NCBI GenBank assembly: GCA_017503865.1
Contig: JAFVSI010000051.1
Span: 1 to 32,542 of the forward strand
Direction of reading: 5' to 3'
DNA length: 32,542 nucleotides
From: Clostridia bacterium
GTDB lineage: Bacteria > Bacillota > Clostridia > Oscillospirales > CAG-272
Below, piece after piece: positions 7,323 through 15,800 of this stretch (position 1 is the first letter of the stretch; every line of letters begins with the position of its first letter). Position numbers and translations under genes: made by a program. The notes under the pieces were generated by a model. It had not been told where the DNA came from. It made no database searches and saw nothing but the letters and a program-made list of their open reading frames with translations.

Positions 7323-8075
7323 TTATATTCTCTTTGTTGTGTTACTGTTAAATATTTCCGATTCTATACCGAGGTCTCTGAGTGTGTCTGCCAAAAAAGT
7401 GCAGACGGGTGCCTCGGTGTAAAAATGTCCCGCTTCAATGAGATTTATTCCTATTTCGGGAGCGTCCGTGAGTGCGTGATGACCGAGCTCACCGCTCAGG
7501 TAGGTGTCAGCTCCTGCCGCAACTGCGGCACTTAGTTCGTCCTTGCCGCTGCCGCCGAGTACCGCAACCTTAAACACTGCCTTGTTTGCGTCGGCTATCG
7601 AGACGGTTGGGGCACCGAGGGTGTCCTTTACGAACTGTGCAAACCCGAAAAGCTCGACGGGAGCCTCAAGCGTTCCTATTCTGCCGATTCCGTCGCCAAA
7701 CGGCACGGCATCTTTTAGGTTAAGAAGTCCTGCGAGAATATCGTTGACTCCGCCCCCTGCCGCGTCAAGCCTTGTGTGGAAGGACATTACCGAAATTCCC
7801 GCACGAATGAGCTTTATCGCCTTGGACGATATGAAATGCTCATCATTTATTGCTTTGAGTCCCTTGAAAATCATAGGGTGGTGGGAGAGAATGACGTCAA
7901 AGCCGCCCTCGATTGCTTTGTCAACGGCCCCGTCGGTCACGTCAAGAGAGACGAGCACTCGCTTCACCTCTCGCTCCCCATCGGGACAGCACATAAGTCC
8001 GTCGTTGTCCCACTCGCAAGAAAGCTCTCTCGGAAAAGAATTGTCAAAATGCTTATAAAGCTCGAGAACAGTCAT
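7323..8075 (-). CDS. Nif3-like dinuclear metal-centre protein (YqfO/GCH1 type 2 family)
   Basis: The 250-residue protein carries the Nif3 metal ligands: DVILSHHP (about 58-65), SFHTRLDAAGGGVND (His and Asp, about 98-112) and the late EAGHFYTEAP (His and Glu). The length matches the short form without the PII-like insert. Family members bind two metals; many are annotated GTP cyclohydrolase 1 type 2, but the cellular role in Bacillota is unsettled. AAAGGAG precedes the start. The start overlaps the end of trmK by 23 bases, the usual trmK–Nif3 arrangement in Bacillota. Confidence 0.88.
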   Translation of the reverse strand: MTVLELYKHFDNSFPRELSCEWDNDGLMCCPDGEREVKRVLVSLDVTDGAVDKAIEGGFDVILSHHPMIFKGLKAINDEHFISSKAIKLIRAGISVMSFHTRLDAAGGGVNDILAGLLNLKDAVPFGDGIGRIGTLEAPVELFGFAQFVKDTLGAPTVSIADANKAVFKVAVLGGSGKDELSAAVAAGADTYLSGELGHHALTDAPEIGINLIEAGHFYTEAPVCTFLADTLRDLGIESEIFNSNTTKRI

Positions 8076-8760
8076 TTTTTATCTCCTTTAATTTTTCTAT
8101 CAGTCCGTCCTCAAAGGTTGAATCGGTAAGAGCAGAATGCTTTGCCGTGCTTATTCTCTCGAGGATATTCAGGTGGTGGCAGACAAGCGCTACGAGTTGC
8201 TCTCCGCCCGCATTTATATTAAGTCTGCCAAGCAGAAGCTCGGCATCGTTATAGTCGATATTTTTATTTTTGCCGCTATATTCGGCACAAATTATTTGGT
8301 ATAGCTTTTCTTCCTTTACTATTCGCTCGAAAAGAATCTCAAAGCCGTTTTTTAAGAGATATTCTCTAAGTATCTCGGGGTGAGTCATAGGCTGAAGCAC
8401 AAGCCTTATCTTAGGATCTTTCGTAAATGGTGCATCATCAATAATAGACGCGATAAGCTCTCCGCCCATACCGCAAATGAGAATATCGGTGGGAGAATAT
8501 TTGTCTATGCCCGAAAGCCCCGCACAGTGAACGGTCGTTATTTTGTTTTCGAGGTGTTGCTCCTCTACGTTCTTTTTTGCACGGAGATAGGGTCCCTCGT
8601 TTATGTCGGATGCAACGGCACCTACAGCCCGTCCCTCGCTTACAAGTGCTATCGGGAGATATGCGTGGTCGGTGCCCACGTCGGCAACGAAAGCACCGTG
8701 CCTGACAAGCTCGGCTACTGCTCTGAGTCTCGGTGTAAGACCTTTTGTTTTAGTTTCCAT
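8053..8760 (-). CDS. trmK: tRNA (adenine(22)-N(1))-methyltransferase TrmK
   Basis: The 235-residue protein is a Rossmann-fold SAM methyltransferase. VADVGTDHAYLPI (about 24-36) is the SAM loop; SDINEGPY, DILICGMGGELIASII and LVLQPMTHPEILREYL are typical of TrmK, which methylates A22 of certain tRNAs. A variable helical tail ends the protein. The start METKTKGLTPRL at 8760 is preferred over an ATG at 8787 because AAAGG lies 5 bases upstream. It overlaps the Nif3-like gene by 23 bases and follows the DUF1858 gene. Confidence 0.87.
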   Translation of the reverse strand: METKTKGLTPRLRAVAELVRHGAFVADVGTDHAYLPIALVSEGRAVGAVASDINEGPYLRAKKNVEEQHLENKITTVHCAGLSGIDKYSPTDILICGMGGELIASIIDDAPFTKDPKIRLVLQPMTHPEILREYLLKNGFEILFERIVKEEKLYQIICAEYSGKNKNIDYNDAELLLGRLNINAGGEQLVALVCHHLNILERISTAKHSALTDSTFEDGLIEKLKEIKNDCSRAL

Positions 8761-8808
8761 AAAAGCCTTTCTATTAAAATACGGCAATGCCGCAGATTTC
8801 AGATTTAG

Positions 8809-8837
8809 ACGGGGCTACGGCATAGCCACAGCCCCGT
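8809..8837 (-). terminator. GC-rich hairpin, possible partial terminator or pause site
   Basis: ACGGGGCT and AGCCCCGT pair across a 13-base loop between the DUF1858 gene and trmK. There is no U-tract on either side, so termination would be inefficient. It may instead reduce or stabilise the downstream message. Confidence 0.35.
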
Positions 8838-8843
8838 TAAAAA

Positions 8844-9044
8844 TTACTTTGTCTCGAGATATGCGTTTATCTTTGCAACGAGTGCGTCTGCATCGGTGCC
8901 GTGTACCATACAAGCGTCAGCAATTGACTCTCCTCTTGCTGAGGGGCAGCCGAGACAGTGCATTCCTATTTCAAAAAAGAAACGTGCAGTATCGGGACAA
9001 GCGTCAAGAACGTCACCGATAATGGACTCTTTGGTTACCTTCAT
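8844..9044 (-). CDS. DUF1858 small redox-disulfide-like protein
   Basis: The 66-residue protein matches DUF1858 closely. It has the family's start (ITKESIIGDVLDACPDTARFF-like), the signature GMHCLGCPSA with a CxxC pair at about 30-33, then GESIADACMVHGTDADALVAKINAYL. The family is also found fused to hybrid-cluster-type proteins and is thought to be a small redox or metal-binding domain; its role is not known. AGGAG precedes the ATG, and a consensus promoter lies about 40 bases upstream. It is first in the operon that continues to trmK. Confidence 0.9.
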   Translation of the reverse strand: MKVTKESIIGDVLDACPDTARFFFEIGMHCLGCPSARGESIADACMVHGTDADALVAKINAYLETK

Positions 9045-9084
9045 TGTTTCAAAACTCCTTTCTATATGTAATATTATTATATAA

Positions 9085-9113
9085 ATTATAAAATAAAATT
9101 ATATGGTTGTCAA
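9085..9113 (-). promoter_or_regulatory. Consensus sigma-A promoter for the DUF1858–rlmD operon
   Basis: On the minus strand, perfect TTGACA (9108-9113) and perfect TATAAT (9085-9090) are 17 bases apart, followed by AT-rich sequence up to the ribosome binding site. Confidence 0.85.
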
Positions 9114-9195
9114 TAGTTTATCCGTCTTTGAGTAATACTTGCAGAGCGTTTTTCGGTATCTTTTGGAACTCTTCTTTTAAACTTTAAAAAAATTA

Positions 9196-9224
9196 TTGCA
9201 TAATGGGGAGTTTTGTGATATAAT
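9196..9224 (+). promoter_or_regulatory. prfB: Sigma-A promoter for prfB
   Basis: TTGCAT (9196-9201) and TATAAT (9219-9224) are 17 bases apart. The start of transcription would be near 9231, giving a leader of about 43 nt before the TTG start of prfB. Confidence 0.75.
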
Positions 9225-9273
9225 CATAAAGTTAAAGAGACAGATAATAGGCTTTTGCCTTGGGAGGTATATA

Positions 9274-10380
9274 TTGATAATCGCACTTGAAGAAGCTAAA
9301 TATAAACTTGTTGGAATGAGAGAGGACGTGAGTGAGCTTGGCTCGGCTCTTAAAATTGACGAGCTTAAAAAAATGGCAGAAGAGCTTGACGCAAAGACTC
9401 TCGAACCTGATTTCTGGACACTTGAGGATTCCTCAAAGATACTCCAGAAGCTGAAGCAGACAAAGGACGTTATAGAGAGCTATGAGGAGCTTTGCAGCCG
9501 TCTTGAGGATGCTATCACACTTGCGGAGATGGCAATTGAGGAAAACGATGAGAGCTGTGTCGAGGAGGTCGAGAGCGAGCTTAACGAGATAGCAAAGGCG
9601 ACCGAGACAAAGCGTATAGAGGTTCTTTTGTCAGGTGAGTATGACAAGAATAACGCAATAGTATCCTTCCACCCCGGAGCAGGCGGAACTGAGGCTCAGG
9701 ACTGGGCACAGATGCTTTATAGAATGATAACCCGTTGGGCAGAAAGACATGGGTTTAAATATAAGCTTATCGACTGGCTCGACGGAGATGCGGCAGGTAT
9801 CAAGAGTGCTACCATTATGGTAGAGGGACTCAATGCTTACGGCTATCTTAAGAGTGAGAACGGAGTGCACAGACTCGTCAGAGTTTCCCCCTTCGATGCA
9901 GCAGGTCGCCGTCAGACCTCTTTCTCGTCTATCGAGGTTATGCCCGAGTTTGAGAACATAGATAAGGTAGAGATAAGAGACGAGGACATTGAGGTTACTG
10001 CCCACCGTTCGAGCGGTGCGGGCGGTCAGCACATCAACAAGACCGACTCGGCAATACGAATCCTTCACAAGCCTACGGGAATAGTTGTCGGCTGTCAAAC
10101 CGAGCGTTCTCAGCTTCAAAATAAGGAAACTGCAATGAAGATGCTTAAGGCTAAGCTTATGGAGATAAAGCTCCGTGAGCGTCTTGACACCATTGAGGAT
10201 ATCCAGGGTAACAAGACTAATATCGAGTGGGGCTCCCAGATACGCTCATACGTATTTATGCCCTACACTCTTGCAAAGGATACCCGTACCGGATACGAGG
10301 ACGGAAACATCAATGCCGTTATGGACGGAGAGATAGACGGATTTATAAACGCATATCTCAAAATGAATGCAGGAAAATAA
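9274..10380 (+). CDS. prfB: Peptide chain release factor 2 (RF2)
   Basis: The 368-residue RF2 recognises UGA and UAA. The stop-codon tripeptide SPF is at 205-207 and the peptidyl-tRNA hydrolysis motif GGQ at 250-252, both at the positions known for E. coli RF2. I chose a TTG start at 9274 because GGGAGG lies 6 bases before it and the predicted promoter rules out the ATG at 9196. Unlike most RF2 genes, the coding region is one continuous frame. Where the programmed +1 shift (CUU UGA C) would be, the sequence reads CTT AAA ATT GAC. RF2 autoregulation by frameshifting is therefore absent. It stands alone, divergent from the DUF1858 operon. Confidence 0.92.
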   Translation: MIIALEEAKYKLVGMREDVSELGSALKIDELKKMAEELDAKTLEPDFWTLEDSSKILQKLKQTKDVIESYEELCSRLEDAITLAEMAIEENDESCVEEVESELNEIAKATETKRIEVLLSGEYDKNNAIVSFHPGAGGTEAQDWAQMLYRMITRWAERHGFKYKLIDWLDGDAAGIKSATIMVEGLNAYGYLKSENGVHRLVRVSPFDAAGRRQTSFSSIEVMPEFENIDKVEIRDEDIEVTAHRSSGAGGQHINKTDSAIRILHKPTGIVVGCQTERSQLQNKETAMKMLKAKLMEIKLRERLDTIEDIQGNKTNIEWGSQIRSYVFMPYTLAKDTRTGYEDGNINAVMDGEIDGFINAYLKMNAGK

Positions 10381-10606
10381 TATATAATTTCTAAAATAAC
10401 CGAAAATATGATGGCTGTTCGTTGGTTCTAAGTGATAAAAAATACAATTTCTCAGGAAATAAATCGTAGAATTGAAAACGAACGGCGTTAGAACTTAAAA
10501 TATAAAAAATCGACATTTGATTTTAAAATAGTTTGCGAAATAATAAGGAGTTATATTGAATATATATTATTTTTCGACACAATCAAATGTAAAGGAATGA
10601 CAAAAA
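10381..10606 (+). other. Intergenic region with several inverted repeats upstream of sufC
   Basis: This 226-base AT-rich region has four 7-base blocks: GTTCGTT (10417-10423), GTTCTAA (10425-10431), AACGAAC (10477-10483) and TTAGAAC (10488-10494). They are arranged A-B-A'-B', so the two stems interlock or exclude each other. A separate 10-bp inverted repeat, ACATTTGATT/AATCAAATGT (10513-10522 with 10581-10590), ends directly before the sufC ribosome binding site. No canonical prfB terminator and no convincing sufC promoter were found. Confidence 0.45.
10556..10600 (+). CDS. Possible 14-codon leader peptide upstream of sufC
   Basis: A TTG codon 6 bases after AAGGAG opens a frame of 14 codons ending in TGA at 10598-10600, within the sufC ribosome binding region and 6 bases before its ATG. 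The peptide (MNIYYFSTQSNVKE) has no recognised features. It could couple leader translation to sufC expression, or it could be chance. Confidence 0.2.
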   Translation: MNIYYFSTQSNVKE

Positions 10607-11332
10607 ATGCTTGAACTTAGAAATATATCGTATACGCCCGACGGTGTGCATATGATATTGAAAAACGTAAATTTGAAGATATCCGACCGTTTTGTTGCCG
10701 TAACGGGACCTAACGGAAGCGGAAAATCTACGCTTGCGAAAATTATCGCGGGAATTATCGCACCGACGTCGGGACAGATACTCCTTGACGGAGTCGATAT
10801 AACCGATATGTCGGTGACCGAAAGAGCTAAAAACGGTATAAGCTTTGCTTTTCAGCAGCCCGTAAGATTTAAAGGTATTACCGTAAAGCGTCTCATAACG
10901 CTTGCGGCGGGTAGGGAAATAAGCTTTGCTGAGATATGCTCGTATCTTTCGGAGGTTGGCCTTTGTGCGAAGGACTACGTTGACCGTGAGGTCGACGCAT
11001 CTCTTTCGGGTGGAGAGCTTAAGAGGATTGAGATAGCTATGATAAACGCGAGAGGCACGAAGCTCTCTGTTTTTGACGAGCCCGAGGCGGGTATCGACCT
11101 TTGGAGCTTCAACAATCTCATTAAAGTTTTCCGCAATATGTACGAGCGTACAAAGGGAACTATCATAATCATTTCTCATCAGGAGAGAATACTTGATATT
11201 GCTGACAAAATCATCGTTATAGACGGTGGAGAGGTTGCAAATTACGCTGATAAAGATGATATTTTTCAGCACCTTATTAACGTAAGAAGCACCTGTAGAA
11301 AAGCGTCGGGTGAGGTGACTGTAAATGGATAA
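10607..11332 (+). CDS. sufC: Fe-S cluster assembly ATPase SufC (SmsC-type)
   Basis: The 241-residue ABC ATPase has Walker A GPNGSGKST (about 34-42), a Q-loop AFQQP, signature LSGGE, Walker B LSVFDEPEAGID and the switch histidine in IIISHQ. The SISHQ/SufC-like order, and the direct overlap with a SufB/D-family gene, identify it as the ATPase of an Fe-S scaffold complex in the cytosol rather than a transporter. With only C and B present, it corresponds to the minimal SMS-type (SmsCB) system common in strict anaerobes. AAAGGA precedes the ATG by about 10 bases. The stop overlaps the next start by 8 bases. Confidence 0.88.
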   Translation: MLELRNISYTPDGVHMILKNVNLKISDRFVAVTGPNGSGKSTLAKIIAGIIAPTSGQILLDGVDITDMSVTERAKNGISFAFQQPVRFKGITVKRLITLAAGREISFAEICSYLSEVGLCAKDYVDREVDASLSGGELKRIEIAMINARGTKLSVFDEPEAGIDLWSFNNLIKVFRNMYERTKGTIIIISHQERILDIADKIIVIDGGEVANYADKDDIFQHLINVRSTCRKASGEVTVNG

Positions 11333-12242
11333 TATTCAAAAAGAGCTTTTAAGACAGGTTGCCGATATTCACGAAGTGCCCGAGGGGGCGTATTCGCTCC
11401 GTATCAACGGAAAACTTCACGGCAAAAATTCTACCGAGAATATTCAAATAGTTACAAAAGAGGATAAGCCCGGAATCGACATATATATAAAAGCGGGAAC
11501 GAAAAACGAGAGTGTTCATATTCCTGTTCTTCTTTCTCAAACGGGAATTAAGGAGCTTGTTTACAACGATTTCCACGTTGGCGAGGATTGCGACATCGTT
11601 ATCGTTGCGGGCTGCGGTATCCATAACGGCGGCTCGGGAGACAGTGAGCATAGCGGAATTCACTCCTTCTATCTCGCAAAGAATGCTAAGCTTAAGTACA
11701 TTGAGAAGCATTACGGTGCGGGAGACGGTAACGGAAAGAACGTTATGAACCCCACGACCTACGTTGAGCTTGCGGAAAATGCTTATATGGAGATGGAAAC
11801 GGCTCAGATAAAGGGTGTTGACTCGACTGACAGAACGACACGTGCCGTTCTTGCGGAAAACGCAGTCCTTAAGGTCAGTGAGAAGATAATGACTCACGGC
11901 GAGCAGTATGCAAAAACCACCTTTGAGGTGGATCTTAACGGAGAAAACTGCGGCACGCACGTTATTTCACGTTCTGTTGCTTGTGATAACTCGAAGCAGC
12001 TATTCGTTTCTCTTATAAACGGCAATAACGTTTGCTCGGGACATACCGAGTGCGACGCTATTATTATGGATAATGCACGTGTAGAAGCCGTGCCGAAGAT
12101 AAGTGCGAATCACGCGGAAGCATCGCTTATTCACGAGGCGGCTATCGGTAAAATTGCAGGTGAGCAGCTTGTGAAGCTTATGTCTCTCGGACTGACTGAA
12201 AAAGAGGCAGAGGAAGAGATTGTAGGCGGTTTTCTCAAATAA
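11325..12242 (+). CDS. sufB: Fe-S cluster scaffold SufB/SufD family (SmsB-type)
   Basis: The 305-residue protein is much shorter than classical SufB (about 470). It keeps the right-handed beta-helix core and C-terminal SufC-binding region: GHTECDAIIMDNARVEAVP, HAEASLIHEAAIGKI and the helical ending with LTEKEAEEEIVGGFLK. GCGIHNGG and SEHSGIHSF in the middle resemble the short SmsB type. It would form the scaffold on which SufC acts and build Fe-S clusters, for example for RlmD and aconitase encoded in this window. Translation is probably coupled to sufC through the 8-base overlap. No SufS, SufU or regulator follows; a terminator does. Confidence 0.87.
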   Translation: MDNIQKELLRQVADIHEVPEGAYSLRINGKLHGKNSTENIQIVTKEDKPGIDIYIKAGTKNESVHIPVLLSQTGIKELVYNDFHVGEDCDIVIVAGCGIHNGGSGDSEHSGIHSFYLAKNAKLKYIEKHYGAGDGNGKNVMNPTTYVELAENAYMEMETAQIKGVDSTDRTTRAVLAENAVLKVSEKIMTHGEQYAKTTFEVDLNGENCGTHVISRSVACDNSKQLFVSLINGNNVCSGHTECDAIIMDNARVEAVPKISANHAEASLIHEAAIGKIAGEQLVKLMSLGLTEKEAEEEIVGGFLK

Positions 12243-12262
12243 TCAAAGAACGAACAAAAATT

Positions 12263-12293
12263 AAGGCAGAGCGCGATACGCTCTGCCTTTTTT
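12263..12293 (+). terminator. Rho-independent terminator after sufCB
   Basis: An 11-bp perfect stem, AAGGCAGAGCG/CGCTCTGCCTT, with a 5-base loop is followed by a run of T. Confidence 0.95.
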
Positions 12294-12731
12294 AAAAATG
12301 CTAAAAATGTAAAATTATGGATTTTTAACTCAAATATTCTCGAAAAACGGACTTTTTACAAAAATATCCCGTTTTTTTTGAAGAAAAAATGTAAAAAAAT
12401 CGATGTGTCGTAAATGTAGAAAAACTCGTTCATAATTTGTGTAAATGTCACAATTTTTGTTTGTTTTACACCAATGACAAAACGTGTCTTTGCGGGGGTG
12501 CAGTAAAAATTATTTACCGTAAAACTTTGGTAATTAAATAAAATTGTTTTAAATAGTAACGGAAAACCTGATAAATTAAGAAATACATGACTTTTTGAAA
12601 AGTAATTTAAATTTACCTTTTGTGATTGAAAAACAAAGTTTCGGTTAAAAATGACGAAAAATATTAAAATTGGCATATTTTTACATAGGCAAAAACGCCC
12701 TTATATATATAATAAATTTGAGAAGGTTTTC
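12294..12731. other. 438-bp AT-rich non-coding region
   Basis: No gene is supported here. It has many A/T runs, a 7-bp inverted repeat GTGTAAA/TTTACAC (12439-12445 with 12465-12471) and a small hairpin ACTTTT-TG-AAAAGT near 12593. It may hold upstream activator sites for the transport operon, but I see no known operator such as a clear CcpA site. Confidence 0.4.
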
Positions 12732-12761
12732 TTGACAAGGAAGGAATTTTTGTGGTATTAT
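12732..12761 (+). promoter_or_regulatory. Sigma-A promoter of the transport operon
   Basis: Perfect TTGACA (12732-12737) and TATTAT (12756-12761) are 18 bases apart. Transcription would start near 12768, giving a leader of about 129 nt. Confidence 0.8.
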
Positions 12762-12768
12762 AGTCGTG

Positions 12769-12896
12769 CGGATTTATGCGGGTATGGTATAACTATGCCC
12801 TAAACGCTATAAAACTAACCGGCAAGATGCCGAGACAACCTCAAAATCTAAAGATCCGAGTTTGGTTTTGGGAGAATTCATCAGGAGGAAGAGTTA
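12769..12896 (+). promoter_or_regulatory. Structured 5' leader, possible riboswitch-like element
   Basis: A three-way junction can be drawn. P1 is 12769-12775 with 12852-12858 (CGGATTT/AGATCCG, one GU). P2 is 12780-12788 with 12792-12800 (GGGTATGGT/ACTATGCCC, two GU). P3 is 12820-12824 with 12828-12832 (CGGCA/TGCCG). A competing pairing, 12840-12846 with 12866-12872, reaches towards the AGGAGGA ribosome binding site at 12883-12889 and would disrupt P1. It matches no riboswitch consensus that I recall. Confidence 0.4.
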
Positions 12897-15800
12897 ATGA
12901 AAAGAGCGAAATTACAAAGATTACTTGCCTTTGTACTCGCATTCTTGTTCATAGTAAGCAGTGCGGTGACCGTGTCTGCTGCGGGCGAAAACAGCTCGGT
13001 TACGGACAAGACTACGAGCGATATAAAGGCTTTGCTTAATGCGATTTCGTACAACGACTACTGTGAGGACAACGTAGACGTCCCCAACGCGACCGAGGAG
13101 ATCGTTATCGATGCGACCGAGGCGTACACCTTTGCTACAAAGGGCGGAGAGATCTACAATGAGACCTCACAAATACCCGAGGAGAAAAAAGCAGATTTTG
13201 CATACGTTGATACCTTCGACGGCAAAAAAGGCTTGTATCTTCCCGGAGTTGGAACTGCAACGTGGACTACCGATAAGATAACCGCTGCAGGAAAATACAA
13301 CATCGTAATAGATTACTACCCGATACAGAACAAATCGGCTGATATCGAGCGTATCTTTATGATAAACGGAAAGGTGCCCTTCGCTGAGGCTCGATACATC
13401 ACCGTATCGAAAATCTGGAGAAATGCGTACCCCGACGGAGCATTCCTTGTTCCCAAAGGTGAGACGGCAGCTTCTTATCTTGCAAAGGCAACGGAGATAG
13501 GCATTAAGGCACGTGAAGAGCAGAGAGAGGACGGTACTTACGTCGTTTACACAATGCCCGAGTACTTCACAGCTGACGTTTCCGAGGCGATAGACGCACA
13601 GACGATAAGATTCTTTACAACAGATATTGACGAAAACGAGATCCGTTCGACTCTCGCACAGGATCCTGAGTGGTCAACCTACCAGTTCAAGGATTCCAAC
13701 GGCTTTACCTTCGTTCCTTTCGAGTTTGCTATCGGACCGAACGTTGATAAAAACGGTAACAACGTCGTAACCTTCTCGCTTGAGGCTGTAAACGAGCCTA
13801 TAGTTATTTCCTCTATCAAGCTCGTTCCTGTTGAGGAATTGCCTACGTATTCGGAATACCGCAAGCAGTTCGAGGGTGAGCCCGAGGGCACCGGCAAGGT
13901 AAAGGTCGAGGCTGAGTATTTTGACGCTACCTCGTCACAGACGGTATATCCTATCGAGGATAGAACAAACGCGGCTAACTCTCCTTCTTCTACAAAGAGA
14001 ACTCTTCTCAACACTATAGGCGGAGAAAAGTGGCAGACAGCAGGTCAGTGGATAACCTACAAGTTCTCGGTTGACGAGAGCGGTATGTACGAGATAGCAA
14101 CAAAGTTCAGACAGAACGTGCTTGACGGTATGTACACCTCACGTGCACTTTATATTTACAGTGACAACACCGTTGCTGAGGGCGAAAAGGGCTACTATGA
14201 CGGAATTCCTTTCGAGGAAGCAACCGGAATGCAGTTCTCTTACGCTGACCAGTGGCAGTCCAACGTACTTAACAATGGCGAGACCGAATTTGAATTCTAT
14301 TTCAAAGAGGGTGTCGTTTACACCATAAAGCTTGAGGTCTCACTCGGAACTATGGGACAGGTCGTAAATACCGTCCAGACCTCGCTTAACTCAATAAACT
14401 CGGATTACCTTAATATACTTAAGCTCACAGGTACTAACCCCGATGATTACCGTGACTACGGCTTTAACCGTATAATGCCCGACACGATGGTTGACTTCAT
14501 TATTCAGTCCCGTACGCTTTATGCAGTGTCCGAGCAGATTCAGGCTATTTCAAGCGGTAAGAGCTCGATGACCGCAACCCTTGAGCGTGTTGCTTGGTTG
14601 CTTGAGAGAATGGGACAGGATCCCGAAAACGAGGTTGCTAAAAACCTTGACCAGCTCAAGAGCTACATCGGTACACTCGGTACTTGGCTCAGTGACGCAA
14701 AGACTCAGCCTCTCCAGCTTGACTACCTCGTAGTTCAGCCCAAGAGCGAGGATGTTCCCGCAGCTACCGCAGGATTCTGGAAGTCGCTCGTTCACGAGGT
14801 TTCGAGCTTTATTCAGTCATTCTTCAGAAACTACGACAGAATGGGTGCTATGGAAGAGATCTCTTCCGAGGATGCCGTTGAGGTTTGGCTCGCGTACGGA
14901 CGTGACCAGTCTCAGGTTATCCGTGCCCTTATAAATAACGATTTCACACCTCATACCAAGGTTCCCGTTGACCTTAAGCTCGTTGCGGGTGGTACACTTC
15001 TTCCTTCTATCCTGTCAGGTAGAGGACCTGACGTGTATATAGGTCTCGGACAGGGAGACGTTATCAACTACGCTATTCGTGGTGCACTTCTTCCTATTGA
15101 ACATTATGAAGGCTTTGACGATGTTGCCGATGACTTTAACGAGGCGGCAATGATAGTTATGGAGATCGAGGATTCCACAGGTGCAATGCACACCTACGGA
15201 CTTCCCGAGACTCAGTCCTTCGAAATGATGTTCGTCCGTGAGGATATCCTCGCAGACCTTAACATTGAAATTCCCAGAACTTGGGACGACGTGCTTGAGG
15301 CGGTTCCCGTTCTTCAGGCAAACAACATGCAGATCGGTATGCATACCAACTACCAGATATTCCTTTATCAGGCAGGCGGTGAGCTTTATGCCGACGGCGG
15401 TATGAGAATCAACCTCGACTCAAACGTTGGTCTTGAGTCCTTCGATACGATGTGTAGCTTCTTCACAAAGTATTCGTTCCCCTATCAGTACAACTTCTCC
15501 AACCGTTTCAGAACAGGTGAGATGCCTATCGGATTTGCGGCATACGCTGCAACCTACAACCAGCTCAAGGTATTTGCTACCGAGATCGAAGGTTTGTGGA
15601 GCTTCTACCCCGTTCCCGGATACGAGGATGAAGAGGGTAATATAAATAATGTATCCGTTTCCGCAGCTTCGGCTATCGTTATGATCACGGATTGTAGCAA
15701 TGAGCAGGGCTCTTGGGAATTTATGAAGTGGCACGTCGGTGCACAGTGCCAGGCAGACTACTCTAACGAGATGGTTGCTATCATCGGTCCTTCTGCAAAG

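Noticed and set aside
8781..8793. Small hairpin CGGCA/TGCCG as a terminator
   Set aside because: The stem is only 5 bp with no T-run on either strand.
12439..12471. Inverted repeat GTGTAAA/TTTACAC as a known operator
   Set aside because: It matches no operator I know, and 7-bp repeats are common by chance in such AT-rich DNA. It is noted only within the intergenic entry.
12776..13039. 87-codon frame starting in the leader of the transport operon
   Set aside because: It runs out of frame through the giant binding-protein gene and lacks a ribosome binding site; the region is better explained as a structured leader.
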